Assembly: GCA_029721435.1 (NCBI GenBank)
Contig: CM056574.1
Coordinates: forward strand, 72,645,501-72,709,500
Length of the DNA: 64,000 nucleotides
Source: Gymnothorax reevesii
Lineage: Eukaryota > Chordata > Actinopteri > Anguilliformes > Muraenidae
Direction of reading: 5' to 3'
Of the stretch, positions 25,901-35,139 are shown piece by piece (position 1 is the stretch's first letter; every line of letters begins with the position of its first letter). The position numbers and the translations under genes are program-made. The notes beneath the pieces are model-generated. The model saw only the letters and a program-made list of their open reading frames with translations. It had not been told where the DNA came from and did not search any database.

Positions 25901-28402
25901 CATTTCTGACAAGCAAATCTAAAAAAAAGAAAGTTTTTGAAAAAGTGCATATCTTCACTTCAGAAGCTTCTATTCACTTCCAAATGGCCATAAAAGCCAT
26001 TGGACCAAACGATACCATATACGCATTGCACTGTGATCTGAAGCTGTTCCCAGGCCAGAAACACGCTCAGATTCACGTTCTGAGCTTAAAACCTCAAAGA
26101 AGCGTGTTTCCATGAAAGTGAGTATAGCCACAGTTTCAGCGCTCTAGCTCGCTTTCTTACAGAGATAAACGCATATTCACTCCAATTCAGTCATATTGTC
26201 ACAATTCACTCAAGTTTGTCACTTTCTCACTAAGTTACACACAAAAAGGACATTTTTGACAAGCAAAACTAAAAAAAGAAAGTTTTTGAAAAAGTACATA
26301 TCTTCACTTCAGAAGCTTATATTCACTTAAAATTGGCCATACAAGCACATTGGACCAATCGATACAATAAATGCAATGCACTGTGATCTGAAGCTGTTCC
26401 CTGGCCAGAAGCACGCACAGTTTCACATTCTGAGCTTAAAACCTCAAAGAAGCGTGTTTTCAGGAAAGCACGTATAGCCACAGTTTCAGCGCTCTAGCGC
26501 GCTTCCTTACAGAGATAGGAGCATATTCACTCCAATTCAGTCATATAGTCACAATTCACTGAAGTTGTTCACTTTCCCACTGAGTAACACACAGAATGGA
26601 CATTTCTGACAAGCAAATCTAAAAAAAAGAAAGTTTTTGAAAAAGTGTATATCTTCACTTCAGAAGCTTCTTTTCACTTCCAAATGGCCATAAAAGCCAT
26701 TGGACCAAACGATTCCATATACGCATTGCAATGTGATCTGAAGCTGTTCCCAGGCCAGAAACACGCTCAGATTCACGTTCTGAGCTTAAAACCTCAAAGA
26801 AGCGTGTTTCCATGAAAGTGCGTATAGCCACAGTTTCAGCGCTCTAGCTCGCTTTCTCACAGAGATAAACGCATATTCACTCCAATTCAGTCATATTGTC
26901 ACAATTCACTCAAGTTTGTCACTTTCCCACTAAGTTACACACAGAAAAGACATTTTTGACAAGAAAAAACTAAAAAAAAGAAAGTTTTTGAAAAAGTGCA
27001 TATCTTCACTTCAGAAGCTTATATTCACTTCCAAATGGCCATACAAAGACATTGGAACAAACGATACAATATATGCATTGCACTGTGATCTGAAGCTGTT
27101 GCCAGGCTGGAAACACGCTCAGATTCACGTTCTGAGCTTAAAACCTCAAAGAAGCATGTTTTCATGAAAGTGCGTATAGCCACAGTTTCAGCGCTCTAGC
27201 TCGCTTTCTTACAGAGATAAACGCATATTCACTCCAATTCAGTCATATAGTCACAATTCACTCAAGTTTTTCACTTTCCCACTGGGTTACACACAGAATG
27301 GACATTTTTGACAAGCAAAACAAAAAAAAAAGAAAGTTTTTGAAAAAGTGCATATCTTCACTTCAGAAGCTTCTATTCACTTCCAAATGGCCATACAAGC
27401 ACATGGGAACAAACGTTACAATATATGCATTGCACTGTGATCTGAAGCTGTTGCCAGGCCGGAAACACGCTCAGATTCACGTTCTGAGCTTAAAACCTCA
27501 AAGAAGCATGTTTTCATGAAAGTGCGTATAGCCACAGTTTCAGCGCTCTAGTTCGCTTTCTTACAGAGATAAACGCATATTCACTCCAATTCAGTCATAT
27601 AGTCACAATTCACTCAAGTTTTTCACTTTCCCACTGGGTTACACACAGAAAGGACATTTTTGACAAGCAAAATTAAAAAAAAAGAAAGTTTTTGAAAAGT
27701 AAATATCTTCACTTCAGAAGCTTATATTCACTTGAAATTGGCCATACAAGCACATTGGACCAATCGATACAATATATGCAATGCACTGTGATCTGAAGCT
27801 GTTCCCTGGCCAGAAGCCCGCACAGTTTCACATTCTGACCTTAAAACTTCAAAGAAGCGTGTTTTCATGAAAGCACGTATAGCCACAGTTTCAGCGCTCT
27901 AGCGCGCTTCCTTACAGAGATAAACGCATAATCACTCGAATTCAGTCATATAGTCACAATTCACTCAAGTTTTTCACTTTCCCACTGGGTTATACACAGA
28001 AAGGACATTTTTGACAAGCAAAACTAAAAAAAAGAAAGTTTTTGAAAAAGTGCATATCTTCACTTCAGAAGCTTCTATTCACTTCCAAATGGCCATAAAA
28101 GCCATTGGACCAAACGATACCATATACGCATTGCACTGTGATCTGAAGCTGTTCCCAGGCCAGAAACACGCTCAGATTCACGTTCTGAGCTTAAAACCTC
28201 AAAGAAGCGTGTTTCCATGAAAGTGCGTATAGCCACAGTTTCAGCGCTCTAGCTCGCTTTCTTACAGAGATAAACGCATATTCACTCCAATTCAGTCATA
28301 TAGTCACAATTCACTCAAGTTTTTCATTTTCCCACTGGGTTACACACAGAAAGGACATTTTTGACAAGCAAAATTAAAAAAAAAGAAAGTTTTTGAGAAG
28401 TA
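14000..28402. repeat. Homogeneous 10-monomer HOR, 3,508-bp unit, about 4.1 copies
   Basis: Sequence at position p matches p+3,508 with rare differences from about 14,000 to about 28,400. Units run at about 14,000-17,507, 17,508-21,015, 21,016-24,523 and 24,524-28,030 (3,507 bp, one A lost near 26,270), plus a partial fifth. Diagnostic variants recur in phase: ACACAAGTTTTTCATTTTCC at about 14,283, 17,791, 21,299 and 24,807; CAGGCTGGAAACACG at about 16,580, 20,088, 23,597 and 27,103. The fourth unit has a replaced monomer near 25,205. Such a homogenised core is what recent unequal crossover or gene conversion would leave. Confidence 0.93.
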
Positions 28403-29257
28403 CATATCTTCACTTCAGAAGCTTCTATTCACTTCCAAATGGCCATACAAGCACATGGGAACAAACGTTACAATATATGCATTGCACTGTGATCTGAAGC
28501 TGTTGCCAGGCCGGAAACACGCTCAGATTCACGTTCTGAGCTTAAAACCTCAAAGAAGCATGTTTTCATGAAAGTGCGTATAGCCACAGTTTCAGCGCTC
28601 TAGTTCGCTTTCTTTCAGAGATAAACGCATATTCACTCCAATTCAGTCATATAGTCACAATTCACTCAAGTTTTTCACTTTCCCACTGGGTTACACACAG
28701 AAAGGACATTTTTGACAAGCAAAATTAAAAAAAAAGAAAGTTTTTGAAAAGTAAATATCTTCACTTCAGAAGCTTATATTCACTTGAAATTGGCCATACA
28801 AGCACATTGGACCAATCGATACAATATATGCAATGCACTGTGATCTGAAGCTGTTCCCTGGCCAGAAGCCCGCACAGTTTCACATTCTGACCTTAAAACT
28901 TCAAAGAAGCGTGTTTTCATGAAAGCACGTATAGCCACAGTTTCAGCGCTCTAGCGCGCTTCCTTACAGAGATAAACGCATAATCACTCGAATTCAGTCA
29001 TATAGTCACAATTCACTCAAGTTTTTCACTTTCCCACTGGGTTATACACAGAAAGGACATTTTTGACAAGCAAAACTAAAAAAAAGAAAGTTTTTGAAAA
29101 AGTGCATATCTTCACTTCAGAAGCTTCTATTCACTTCCAAATGGCCATAAAAGCCATTGGACCAAACGATACCATATACGCATTGCACTGTGATCTGAAG
29201 CTGTTCCCAGGCCAGAAACACGCTCAGATTCACGTTCTGAGCTTAAAACCTCAAAGA
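28403..29257. repeat. Partial three-monomer duplication (offset 1,052 bp)
   Basis: This block repeats 27,351-28,205 at an offset of 1,052 bp, three monomers. The left junction lies inside 28,403-28,424, where both parent sequences share the 22 bases up to the HindIII site: to the left the sequence follows the 3,508-bp HOR pattern, and right of it the sequence jumps back three monomers. The match fades near 29,257, where GAAAGTGCGTATAGCC becomes GAAAGTTCGGATCGCC. It marks the right edge of the homogeneous HOR. Confidence 0.85.
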
Positions 29258-31086
29258 AGCATGTTTTCATGAAAGTTCGGATCGCCACAGTTTCAGCGCT
29301 CGAGCGCGCTTCCTTTCAGAGATAATCGCATAATCACTCGAATTCAGTCATATAGTCACAATTCACTCAAGTTTTTCACTTTCCCACTGGGTTACACACA
29401 GAATGGACATTTTTGACAAGCAAAACAAAAAAAAAAGAAAGTTTTTGAAAAAGTGCATATCTTCACTTCAGAAGCTTCTATTCACTTCCAAATGGCCATA
29501 AAAGCCATTGGACCAAACGATACCATATACGCATTGCACTGTGATCTGAAGCTGTTCCCAGGCCAGAAACACGCTCAGATTCACGTTCTGAGCTTAAAAC
29601 CTCAAAGAAGCGTGTTTTCAGGAAAGCACGTATAGCCACAGTTTCAGCGCTCTAGCGCGCTTCCTTACAGAGATACGAGCATATTCACTCCAATTCAGTA
29701 ATATAGTCACAATTCACTGAAGTTGATGACTTTCCCACTGAGTAACACACAGAATGGACATTTCTGACAAGCAAATCTAAAAAAAAGAAAGTTTTTGAAA
29801 AAGTGCATATCTTCACTTCAGAAGCTTCTATTCACTTCCAAATGGCCATAAAAGCCATTGGACCAAACGATACCATATACGCATTGCACTGTGATCTGAA
29901 GCTGTTGCCAGGCCAGAAACACGCTCAGATTCACGTTCAGAGCTTAAAACCTCAAAGAAGCATGTTTTCATGAAAGTGCGTATAGCCACAGTTTCAGCGC
30001 TCTAGCTCGCTTTCTTACAGAGATAAACGCATATTCACTCCAATTCAGTCATATTGTCACAATTCACTCAAGTTTGTCACTTTCCCACTAAGTTACACAC
30101 AGAAAGGACATTTTTGACAAGCAAAAGTAAAAAAAAGAAAGTTTTTGAAAAAGTGCATATCTTCACTTCAGAAGCTTATATTCACTTCCAAATGGCCATA
30201 CAAGCACATTGGACCAATCGATACCATATAAGCATTGCACTGTGATCTGAAGCTGTTCCCAGGCCAGAAACACGCTCAGATTCACGTTCTGAGCTTAAAA
30301 CCTCAAAGAAGCGTGTTTCCATGAAAGTGCGTATAGCCACAGTTTCAGCGCTCTAGCGCGCTTCCTTACAGAGATACGAGCATATTCACTCCAATTCAGT
30401 AATATAGTCACAATTCACTGAATTTGTTCACTTTCCAACTGGGTTACACACAGAATGGATATTTTTGACAAGCAAAATTAAAAAAAAGAAAGTTTTTGAA
30501 AAGTAAATATCTTCACTTCAGAAGGTTATATTCACTTGAAATTGGCCATACAAGCACATTGGACCAATCCATACAATATATGCAATGCACTGTGATCTGA
30601 AGCTGTTCCTTGGCCAGAAGCCCGCACAGTTTCACATTCTGACCTTAAAACTTCAAAGAAGCGTGTTTTCATGAAAGCACGTATAGCCACAGTTTCAGCG
30701 CTCTAGCGCGCTTCCTTACAGAGATAAACGCATAATCACTCGAATTCAGTCATATAGTCACAATTCACTCAAGTTTTTCACTTTCCCACTGGGTTACACA
30801 CAGAAAGGACATTTTTGACAAGCAAAACTAAAAAAAAGAAAGTTTTTGAAAAAGTGCATATCTTCACTTCAGAAGCTTCTATTCACTTCCAAATGGCCAT
30901 AAAAGCCATTGGACCAAACGATACCATATACGCATTGCACTGTGATCTGAAGCTGTTCCCAGGCCAGAAACACGCTCAGATTCACGTTCTGAGCTTAAAA
31001 CCTCAAAGAAGCGTGTTTCCATGAAAGTGCGTATAGCCACAGTTTCAGCGCTCTAGCTCGCTTTCTTACAGAGATAAACGCATATT

Positions 31087-31106
31087 CACTCCAATTGTCA
31101 CAATTC
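31087..31106. other. 10-bp deletion in one monomer
   Basis: The usual CCAATTCAGTCATATTGTCA is shortened to CCAATTGTCA at 31,091-31,100. The lost ten bases are flanked by short ATT repeats, which is consistent with replication slippage. I saw it in no other monomer, so it marks a change after local block duplication. Confidence 0.85.
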
Positions 31107-34100
31107 ACTCAAGTTTGTCACTTTCCCACTAAGTTACACACAGAAAGGACATTTTTGACAAGAAAAAACTAAAAAAAAGAAAGTTTTTGAAAAAGTGCAT
31201 ATCTTCACTTCAGTAGCTTATATTCACTTAAAATTGGCCATACAAGCACATTGGACCAATCGATACAATATATGCAATGCACTGAGATCTGAAGTTGTTC
31301 CCAGGCCAGAAGCACGCACAGTTTCACATTCTGAGCTTAAAACCTCAAAGAAGCGTGTTTTCATGAAAGCAAGTATAGCCACAGTTTCAGCGCTCTAGCG
31401 CGCTTCCTTACAGAGATAAACGCATAATCACTCGAATTCAGTCATATAGTCACAATTCACTCAAGTTTTTCACTTTCCCACTGGGTTACACACAGAATGG
31501 ACATTCTTGACAAGCAAAATTTAAAAAAAGAAAGTTTTTGAAAAAGTGCATATCTTCACTTCAGAAGCTTATATTCACTTCCAAATGGCCATACAAGCAC
31601 ATTGGACCAAACGATACCATATAAGCATTGCACTGTGATCTGAAGCTGTTCCCTGGCCAGAAACACGCACAGTTTCACTTTCTGAGCTTAAAACCTCAAA
31701 GAAGCGTGTTTTCAGGAAAGCACGTAAAGCCACAGTTTCAGCGCTCTAGCGCGCTTCCTTACAGAGATACGAGCATATTCACTCCAATTCAGTAATATAG
31801 TCACAATTCACTGAAGTTGATGACTTTCCCACTGAGTAACACACAGAATGGACATTTCTGACAAGCAAATCTAAAAAAAAGAAAGTTTTTGAAAAAGTGC
31901 ATATCTTCACTTCAGAAGCTTCTATTCACTTCCAAATGGCCATAAAAGCCATTGGACCAAACGATACCATATACGCATTGCACTGTGATCTGAAGCTGTT
32001 GCCAGGCCAGAAACACGCTCAGATTCACGTTCAGAGCTTAAAACCTCAAAGAAGCATGTTTTCATGAAAGTGCGTATAGCCACAGTTTCAGCGCTCTAGC
32101 TCGCTTTCTTACAGAGATAAACGCATATTCACTCCAATTCAGTCATATTGTCACAATTCACTCAAGTTTGTCACTTTCCCACTAAGTTACACACAGAAAG
32201 GACATTTTTGACAAGCAAAACTAAAAAAAAGAAAGTTTTTGAAAAAGTGCATATCTTCACTTCAGAAGCTTATATTCACTTCCAAATGGCCATACAAGCA
32301 CATTGGACCAATCGATACCATATAAGCATTGCACTGTGATCTGAAGCTGTTGCCAGGCCAGAAACACGCTCAGATTCACGTTCAGAGCTTAAAACCTCAA
32401 AGAAGCATGTTTTCATGAAAGTGCGTATAGCCACAGTTTCAGCGCTCTAGCTCGCTTTCTTACAGAGATAAACGCATATTCACTCCAATTCAGTCATATT
32501 GTCACAATTCACTCAAGTTTGTCACTTTCCCACTAAGTTACACACAGAAAGGACCTTTTTGACAAGCAAAACTAAAAAAAAGAAAGTTTTTGAAAAGTGC
32601 ATATCTTCACTTCAGAAGCTTATATTCACTTCCAAAATTGGCCATACAAGCACATTGGACCAATCGATACAATATATGCAATGCACTGTGATCTGAAGCT
32701 GTTCCCTGGCCAGAAGCACGCACAGTTTCACATTCTGAGCTTAAAACCTCAAAGAAGCGTGTTTTAATGAAAGCACGTATAGCCACAGTTTCAGCGCTCT
32801 AGCGCGCTTCCTTACAGAGATAAACGCATAATCACTGGAATTTAGTCATATAGTCACAATTCACTCAAGTTTGTCACTTTCCCACTGGGTTACACACAGA
32901 AAGGACATTTTTGACAAGCAAAATTAAAAAAAAAGAAAGTTTTTGAAAAAGTACATATCTTCACTTCAGAAGCTTATATTCACGTAAAATTGGCCATACA
33001 AGCACATTGGACGAATCGATACAATATATGCAATGCACTGTGATCTGAAGCTGTTCCCAGGCCAGAAACACGCTCAGATTCATGTTCTGAGCTTAAAACC
33101 TCAAAGAAGCATGTTTTCATGAAAGTGCGTATAGCCACAGTTTCAGCGCTCTAGCTCGCTTTCTTACAGAGATATACGCATATTCTCTCCAATTTAGTCA
33201 TATTGTCACAATTCACTCAAGTTTGTCACTTTCCCACTAAGTTACACACAGAAAGGACATTTTTGACAAGAAGAAACTAAAAAAAAGAAAGTTTTTGAAA
33301 AAGTGCATATCTTCACTTCAGAAGCTTATATTCACTTCCAAATGGCCATACAAGCACATTGGACCAAACGATACCATATATGCATTGCACTGTGATCTGA
33401 AGCTGCTGCCAGGCCAGAAACACGCTCAGATTCACGTTCTGAGCTTAAAACCTCAAAGAAGCATGTTTTCATTAAAGTGCGTATCGCCACAGTTTCAGCG
33501 CTCTTGCTCGCTTTCTTATAGAGATAAACGCATATTCACTCCAATTCAGTCATATTGTCACAATTCACTCAAGTTTGTCACTTTCCCACTGAGTTACACA
33601 CAGAAAGGACATTTTTGACAAGAAAAAACTAAAAAAAAGAAAGTTTTTGAAAAAGTGCATATCTTCACTTCAGAAGCTTCTATTCACTTCCAATTGGCCA
33701 TACAAGCACATTGGAACAAATGATACAATATATGCCTTGCACTGTGATCTGAAGCTGTTGCCAGGCCAGAAACACGCTCAGATTCACGTTCTGAGCTTAA
33801 AACCTCAAAGAGGCATGTTTTCTTGAAAGTGCGTATCGCCACAGTTTCAGCGCTCTTGCTCGCTTTCTTATAGAGATAAACGCATATTCACTCCAATTCA
33901 GTCATATTGTCACAATTCACTCAAGTTTGTCACTTTCCCACTAAGTTACACACAGAAAGGACATTTTTGACAAGAAAAAACTAAAAAAAAGAAAGTTTTT
34001 GAAAAAGTGCATATCTTCACTTCAGAAGCTTATATTCACTTCCAAATGGCCATACAAGGACATTGGAACAAACGATACAATATATGCATTGCACTGTGAT

Positions 34101-34182
34101 CTGAAGCTGTTGCCAGGCCAGAAACACGCTCAGATTCACGTTCTGAGCTTAAAACCTCAAAGAAGCGTGTTTCCATGAAAGT

Positions 34183-34186
34183 GCGT
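34183..34186 (+). repeat. Target-site duplication, left copy (GCGT)
   Basis: The satellite reads GAAAGTGCGT up to the start of the 5' LTR. The same four bases follow the 3' LTR at 39,248-39,251, and uninterrupted monomers read GAAAGTGCGTATAGCC, so joining the flanks after removing one GCGT gives a normal monomer. A 4-bp duplication lies in the 4-6 bp range usual for retroviral-type integrases. Confidence 0.95.
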
Positions 34187-34341
34187 TGTTATGTATGATA
34201 ATTTTGTACAGCATTATATTCCATTTGTAAATGAAGTTTGTTACATGCTGTTTTGCTGCCTTGCTGGTCAGCTATATTTATTTTGTTCATTGGCACCATC
34301 TGGTGGCGTATTTGTAAAATCATTGAGAAAAGTCTAGTAAT

Positions 34342-34354
34342 TTCTAGAAGCTTC
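34342..34354 (+). promoter_or_regulatory. Perfect three-pentamer heat-shock element in U3
   Basis: TTCTAGAAGCTTC fits the HSF trimer consensus TTCnnGAAnnTTC at all nine fixed positions. It lies about 70 bp upstream of the TATA box. With equal base use, one such match is expected about 0.004 times in 465 bp on both strands, so chance is unlikely though not excluded. The identical site is at 38,938-38,950 in the 3' LTR. HSF binding is inferred from sequence only. Confidence 0.7.
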
Positions 34355-34373
34355 TGGCACTTTCCTGCTTGGA

Positions 34374-34389
34374 GGGGGCGGGATTTCCC
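34374..34389 (+). promoter_or_regulatory. GC box fused to a kB-like site
   Basis: GGGGGCGGG at 34,374-34,382 is an Sp1/KLF-type GC box. It overlaps GGGATTTCCC at 34,380-34,389, which fits the NF-kB consensus GGGRNNYYCC. Both recur in the 3' LTR (kB-like site at 38,976-38,985). They lie between the two heat-shock elements. The motif matches are visible; use by either factor family is inference. Confidence 0.5.
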
Positions 34390-34406
34390 TAGAGTCCTGT
34401 GGATCT

Positions 34407-34414
34407 TTCTGGAA
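34407..34414 (+). promoter_or_regulatory. Second, shorter heat-shock element next to TATA
   Basis: TTCTGGAA gives two correctly spaced inverted pentamers, and the following GGTTG is a third pentamer with one mismatch (TTG for TTC). It ends about 11 bp before the TATA box. Its counterpart in the 3' LTR is at 39,003-39,010. Paired HSEs close to a TATA box are the layout of classical heat-shock promoters. Confidence 0.5.
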
Positions 34415-34425
34415 GGTTGCTAGAC

Positions 34426-34434
34426 TATAAAAAG
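34426..34434 (+). promoter_or_regulatory. TATA box of the 5' LTR
   Basis: TATAAAAAG, an excellent TATA match, with GC box, kB-like and HSE motifs immediately upstream and a purine-rich leader downstream. It should direct pol II to start about 25-30 bp further on, near 34,455. The same box in the 3' LTR is at 39,022-39,030. Confidence 0.85.
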
Positions 34435-34457
34435 GCTGTGATTTTAAGCACAGCAGA

Positions 34458-34491
34458 GACAGACAACAAAGAGAGACAGACAACAAAGAGA
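34458..34491 (+). repeat. 17-bp tandem duplication private to the 5' LTR
   Basis: GACAGACAACAAAGAGA occurs twice in direct succession (34,458-34,474 and 34,475-34,491), but only once in the 3' LTR. It accounts exactly for the 17-bp length difference between the LTRs. Since both LTRs are normally made from one template in a transposition cycle, it probably arose after or during integration. It lies in the predicted start of R, just after the inferred transcription start. Confidence 0.95.
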
Positions 34492-34607
34492 GCAGACAGC
34501 AGAAGAGAGCAGACCAGAGTTTTGTTTTGGCAACAGTTAAATAGTGGCAGAGTGTTATTTGCTGATTTAAATCGTGGATATTCTTTTGTTCAATTTTTTT
34601 TGTAAAG

Positions 34608-34613
34608 AATAAA
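34608..34613 (+). terminator. Polyadenylation signal in the 5' LTR
   Basis: AATAAA followed by T/G-rich sequence (TTTGTTTTAGTTGTACTTG begins a few bases on), the usual arrangement of cleavage and polyadenylation signals. The functional copy for the genomic transcript would be the one in the 3' LTR. Confidence 0.75.
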
Positions 34614-34668
34614 TTTGTTTTAGTTGTACTTGCCAGTTTTTTTGTTGTGATTTTTCCAAGTCATAACA

Positions 34669-34746
34669 AATTGGAGGTTCCACCGAGATTGGATTCACCG
34701 AAGATTATTATTTTAAATCTTTTGACTAGTTTAAAAACCAGCAATC
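34669..34746 (+). other. Untranslated leader between 5' LTR and gag-pol
   Basis: These 78 bases hold the primer binding site and a short A/T-rich segment. A TAA at 34,732-34,734 is in frame with the gag-pol ATG, so the reading frame cannot start earlier. I see no separate packaging hairpin by eye. Confidence 0.85.
34672..34690 (+). promoter_or_regulatory. Primer binding site for tRNA-Gln
   Basis: TGGAGGTTCCACCGAGATT, three bases after the LTR end, is complementary over 19 bases to the 3' end of vertebrate tRNA-Gln including its CCA, as I remember that tRNA. The tRNA would prime minus-strand DNA synthesis. A search of all host tRNAs would settle the assignment. Confidence 0.85.
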
Positions 34747-35139
34747 ATGACTTTTGATGTGGAAAGTTTTTTGAAAACTCCAACCCAGGAATTAATTTTG
34801 TTGGCAAAGAAGAAGGACTTGCTACAAATAGCCTCAACCCTTGGATTATCTGATGTGAAGTCATCAATGAAGAAACAAGAAATATTCAACATTTTGGTGC
34901 AACATTTCATCGATGAAGATATCTTTGGGGAAGAAGCAGCAGAATTAATTAAAGCTGTGGAGGTGCCTGCAACGGAGCTGCAAAGGCTTGAATTCCAGCT
35001 GCGCCAAAAACAACTAGAGCTGGAAGAGAGAAGGTTGGAGAGGGAGAAGGAGAGAGAACTGGAGGAAAGAAGGATGGAGAAAGAGAGAGAACTAGAAGAA
35101 AAAAGGATGCAGTTCGAATTGGAAATGAAGAAAATAGAA
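34747..35139 (+). other. Gag N-terminal region: SAP-like helices and charged coiled coil
   Basis: Residues about 10-55 are helical and leucine-rich, with a LLQIASTLGLSD stretch that recalls SAP-type helix-turn-helix folds. Residues 77-131 are almost only E, R, K, L, Q and M, with repeated EERR and EREKE motifs, and should form a long coiled coil for multimerisation. The DNA of this part is imperfectly repetitive (GAGAGAA/GGAGAAG), so its length could vary between copies. The SAP comparison is tentative. Confidence 0.6.

Larger units (their letters stand above)
1..34186. repeat. 351-bp HindIII satellite array, left arm
   Basis: This stretch is made only of head-to-tail copies of a monomer of about 351 bp. 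The phase marker AAGCTT recurs at 2, 353, and so on to 34,026, which gives 97 complete monomers and a mean spacing of about 350.9 bp. All monomers have the same orientation. Short open frames of 60-107 codons recur once per monomer in the same place and are by-products of the repeat. I see no gene, RNA gene or dispersed repeat inside it. Monomer length is close to two nucleosome repeats, and higher-order structure is present, both features of centromeric or pericentromeric satellites; the chromosomal position is inference. Confidence 0.97.
29258..34186. repeat. Divergent, weakly ordered satellite zone beside the insertion
   Basis: About 14 monomers with no simple HOR period and more private variants than elsewhere, for example TTCGGATCGCC and GCTCGAGCGCGC near 29,275-29,310. 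A six-monomer block recurs: about 29,640-30,230 matches about 31,740-32,330, with ATGACTTTCCCACTGAG and CAGAGCTTAAAACC as markers. The offset is about 2,095-2,105 bp and differs by the 10-bp deletion at 31,096. The end of the zone, about 32,490-34,186, resembles about 41,100-42,770 on the other side of the retrotransposon. Confidence 0.8.
34187..34668 (+). repeat. 5' LTR (482 bp)
   Basis: It runs from TGTTATG to CATAACA. It matches the 3' LTR except for A at 34,446 (G at 39,042) and one extra 17-bp unit at 34,458-34,491. It contains in order a dyad CACCA-TC-TGGTG at 34,294-34,305, heat-shock elements, a GC box joined to a kB-like site, a TATA box, a purine-rich start of the transcript and an AATAAA signal followed by T/G-rich sequence. 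From TATA spacing the transcript should start near 34,455, and R should end some 15-25 nt after AATAAA; both are inferred. Confidence 0.96.

Noticed and set aside
30220..30235. CArG box (SRF site) CCATATAAGC in some monomers
   Set aside because: The final G of CC(A/T)6GG is replaced by C, and most monomers read CCATATACGC. The match is weak and variable.
1..34186. CENP-B box in the satellite
   Set aside because: No monomer I read fits the TTCGnnnnAnnCGGG core on either strand. GAAGCCCGCACAG in subtype D shares only part of it.
34238..34605. Short plus-strand ORFs inside the 5' LTR (and their copies in the 3' LTR)
   Set aside because: They overlap promoter, TATA and poly(A) signals and have no recognisable domain. 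They are chance frames in an LTR.
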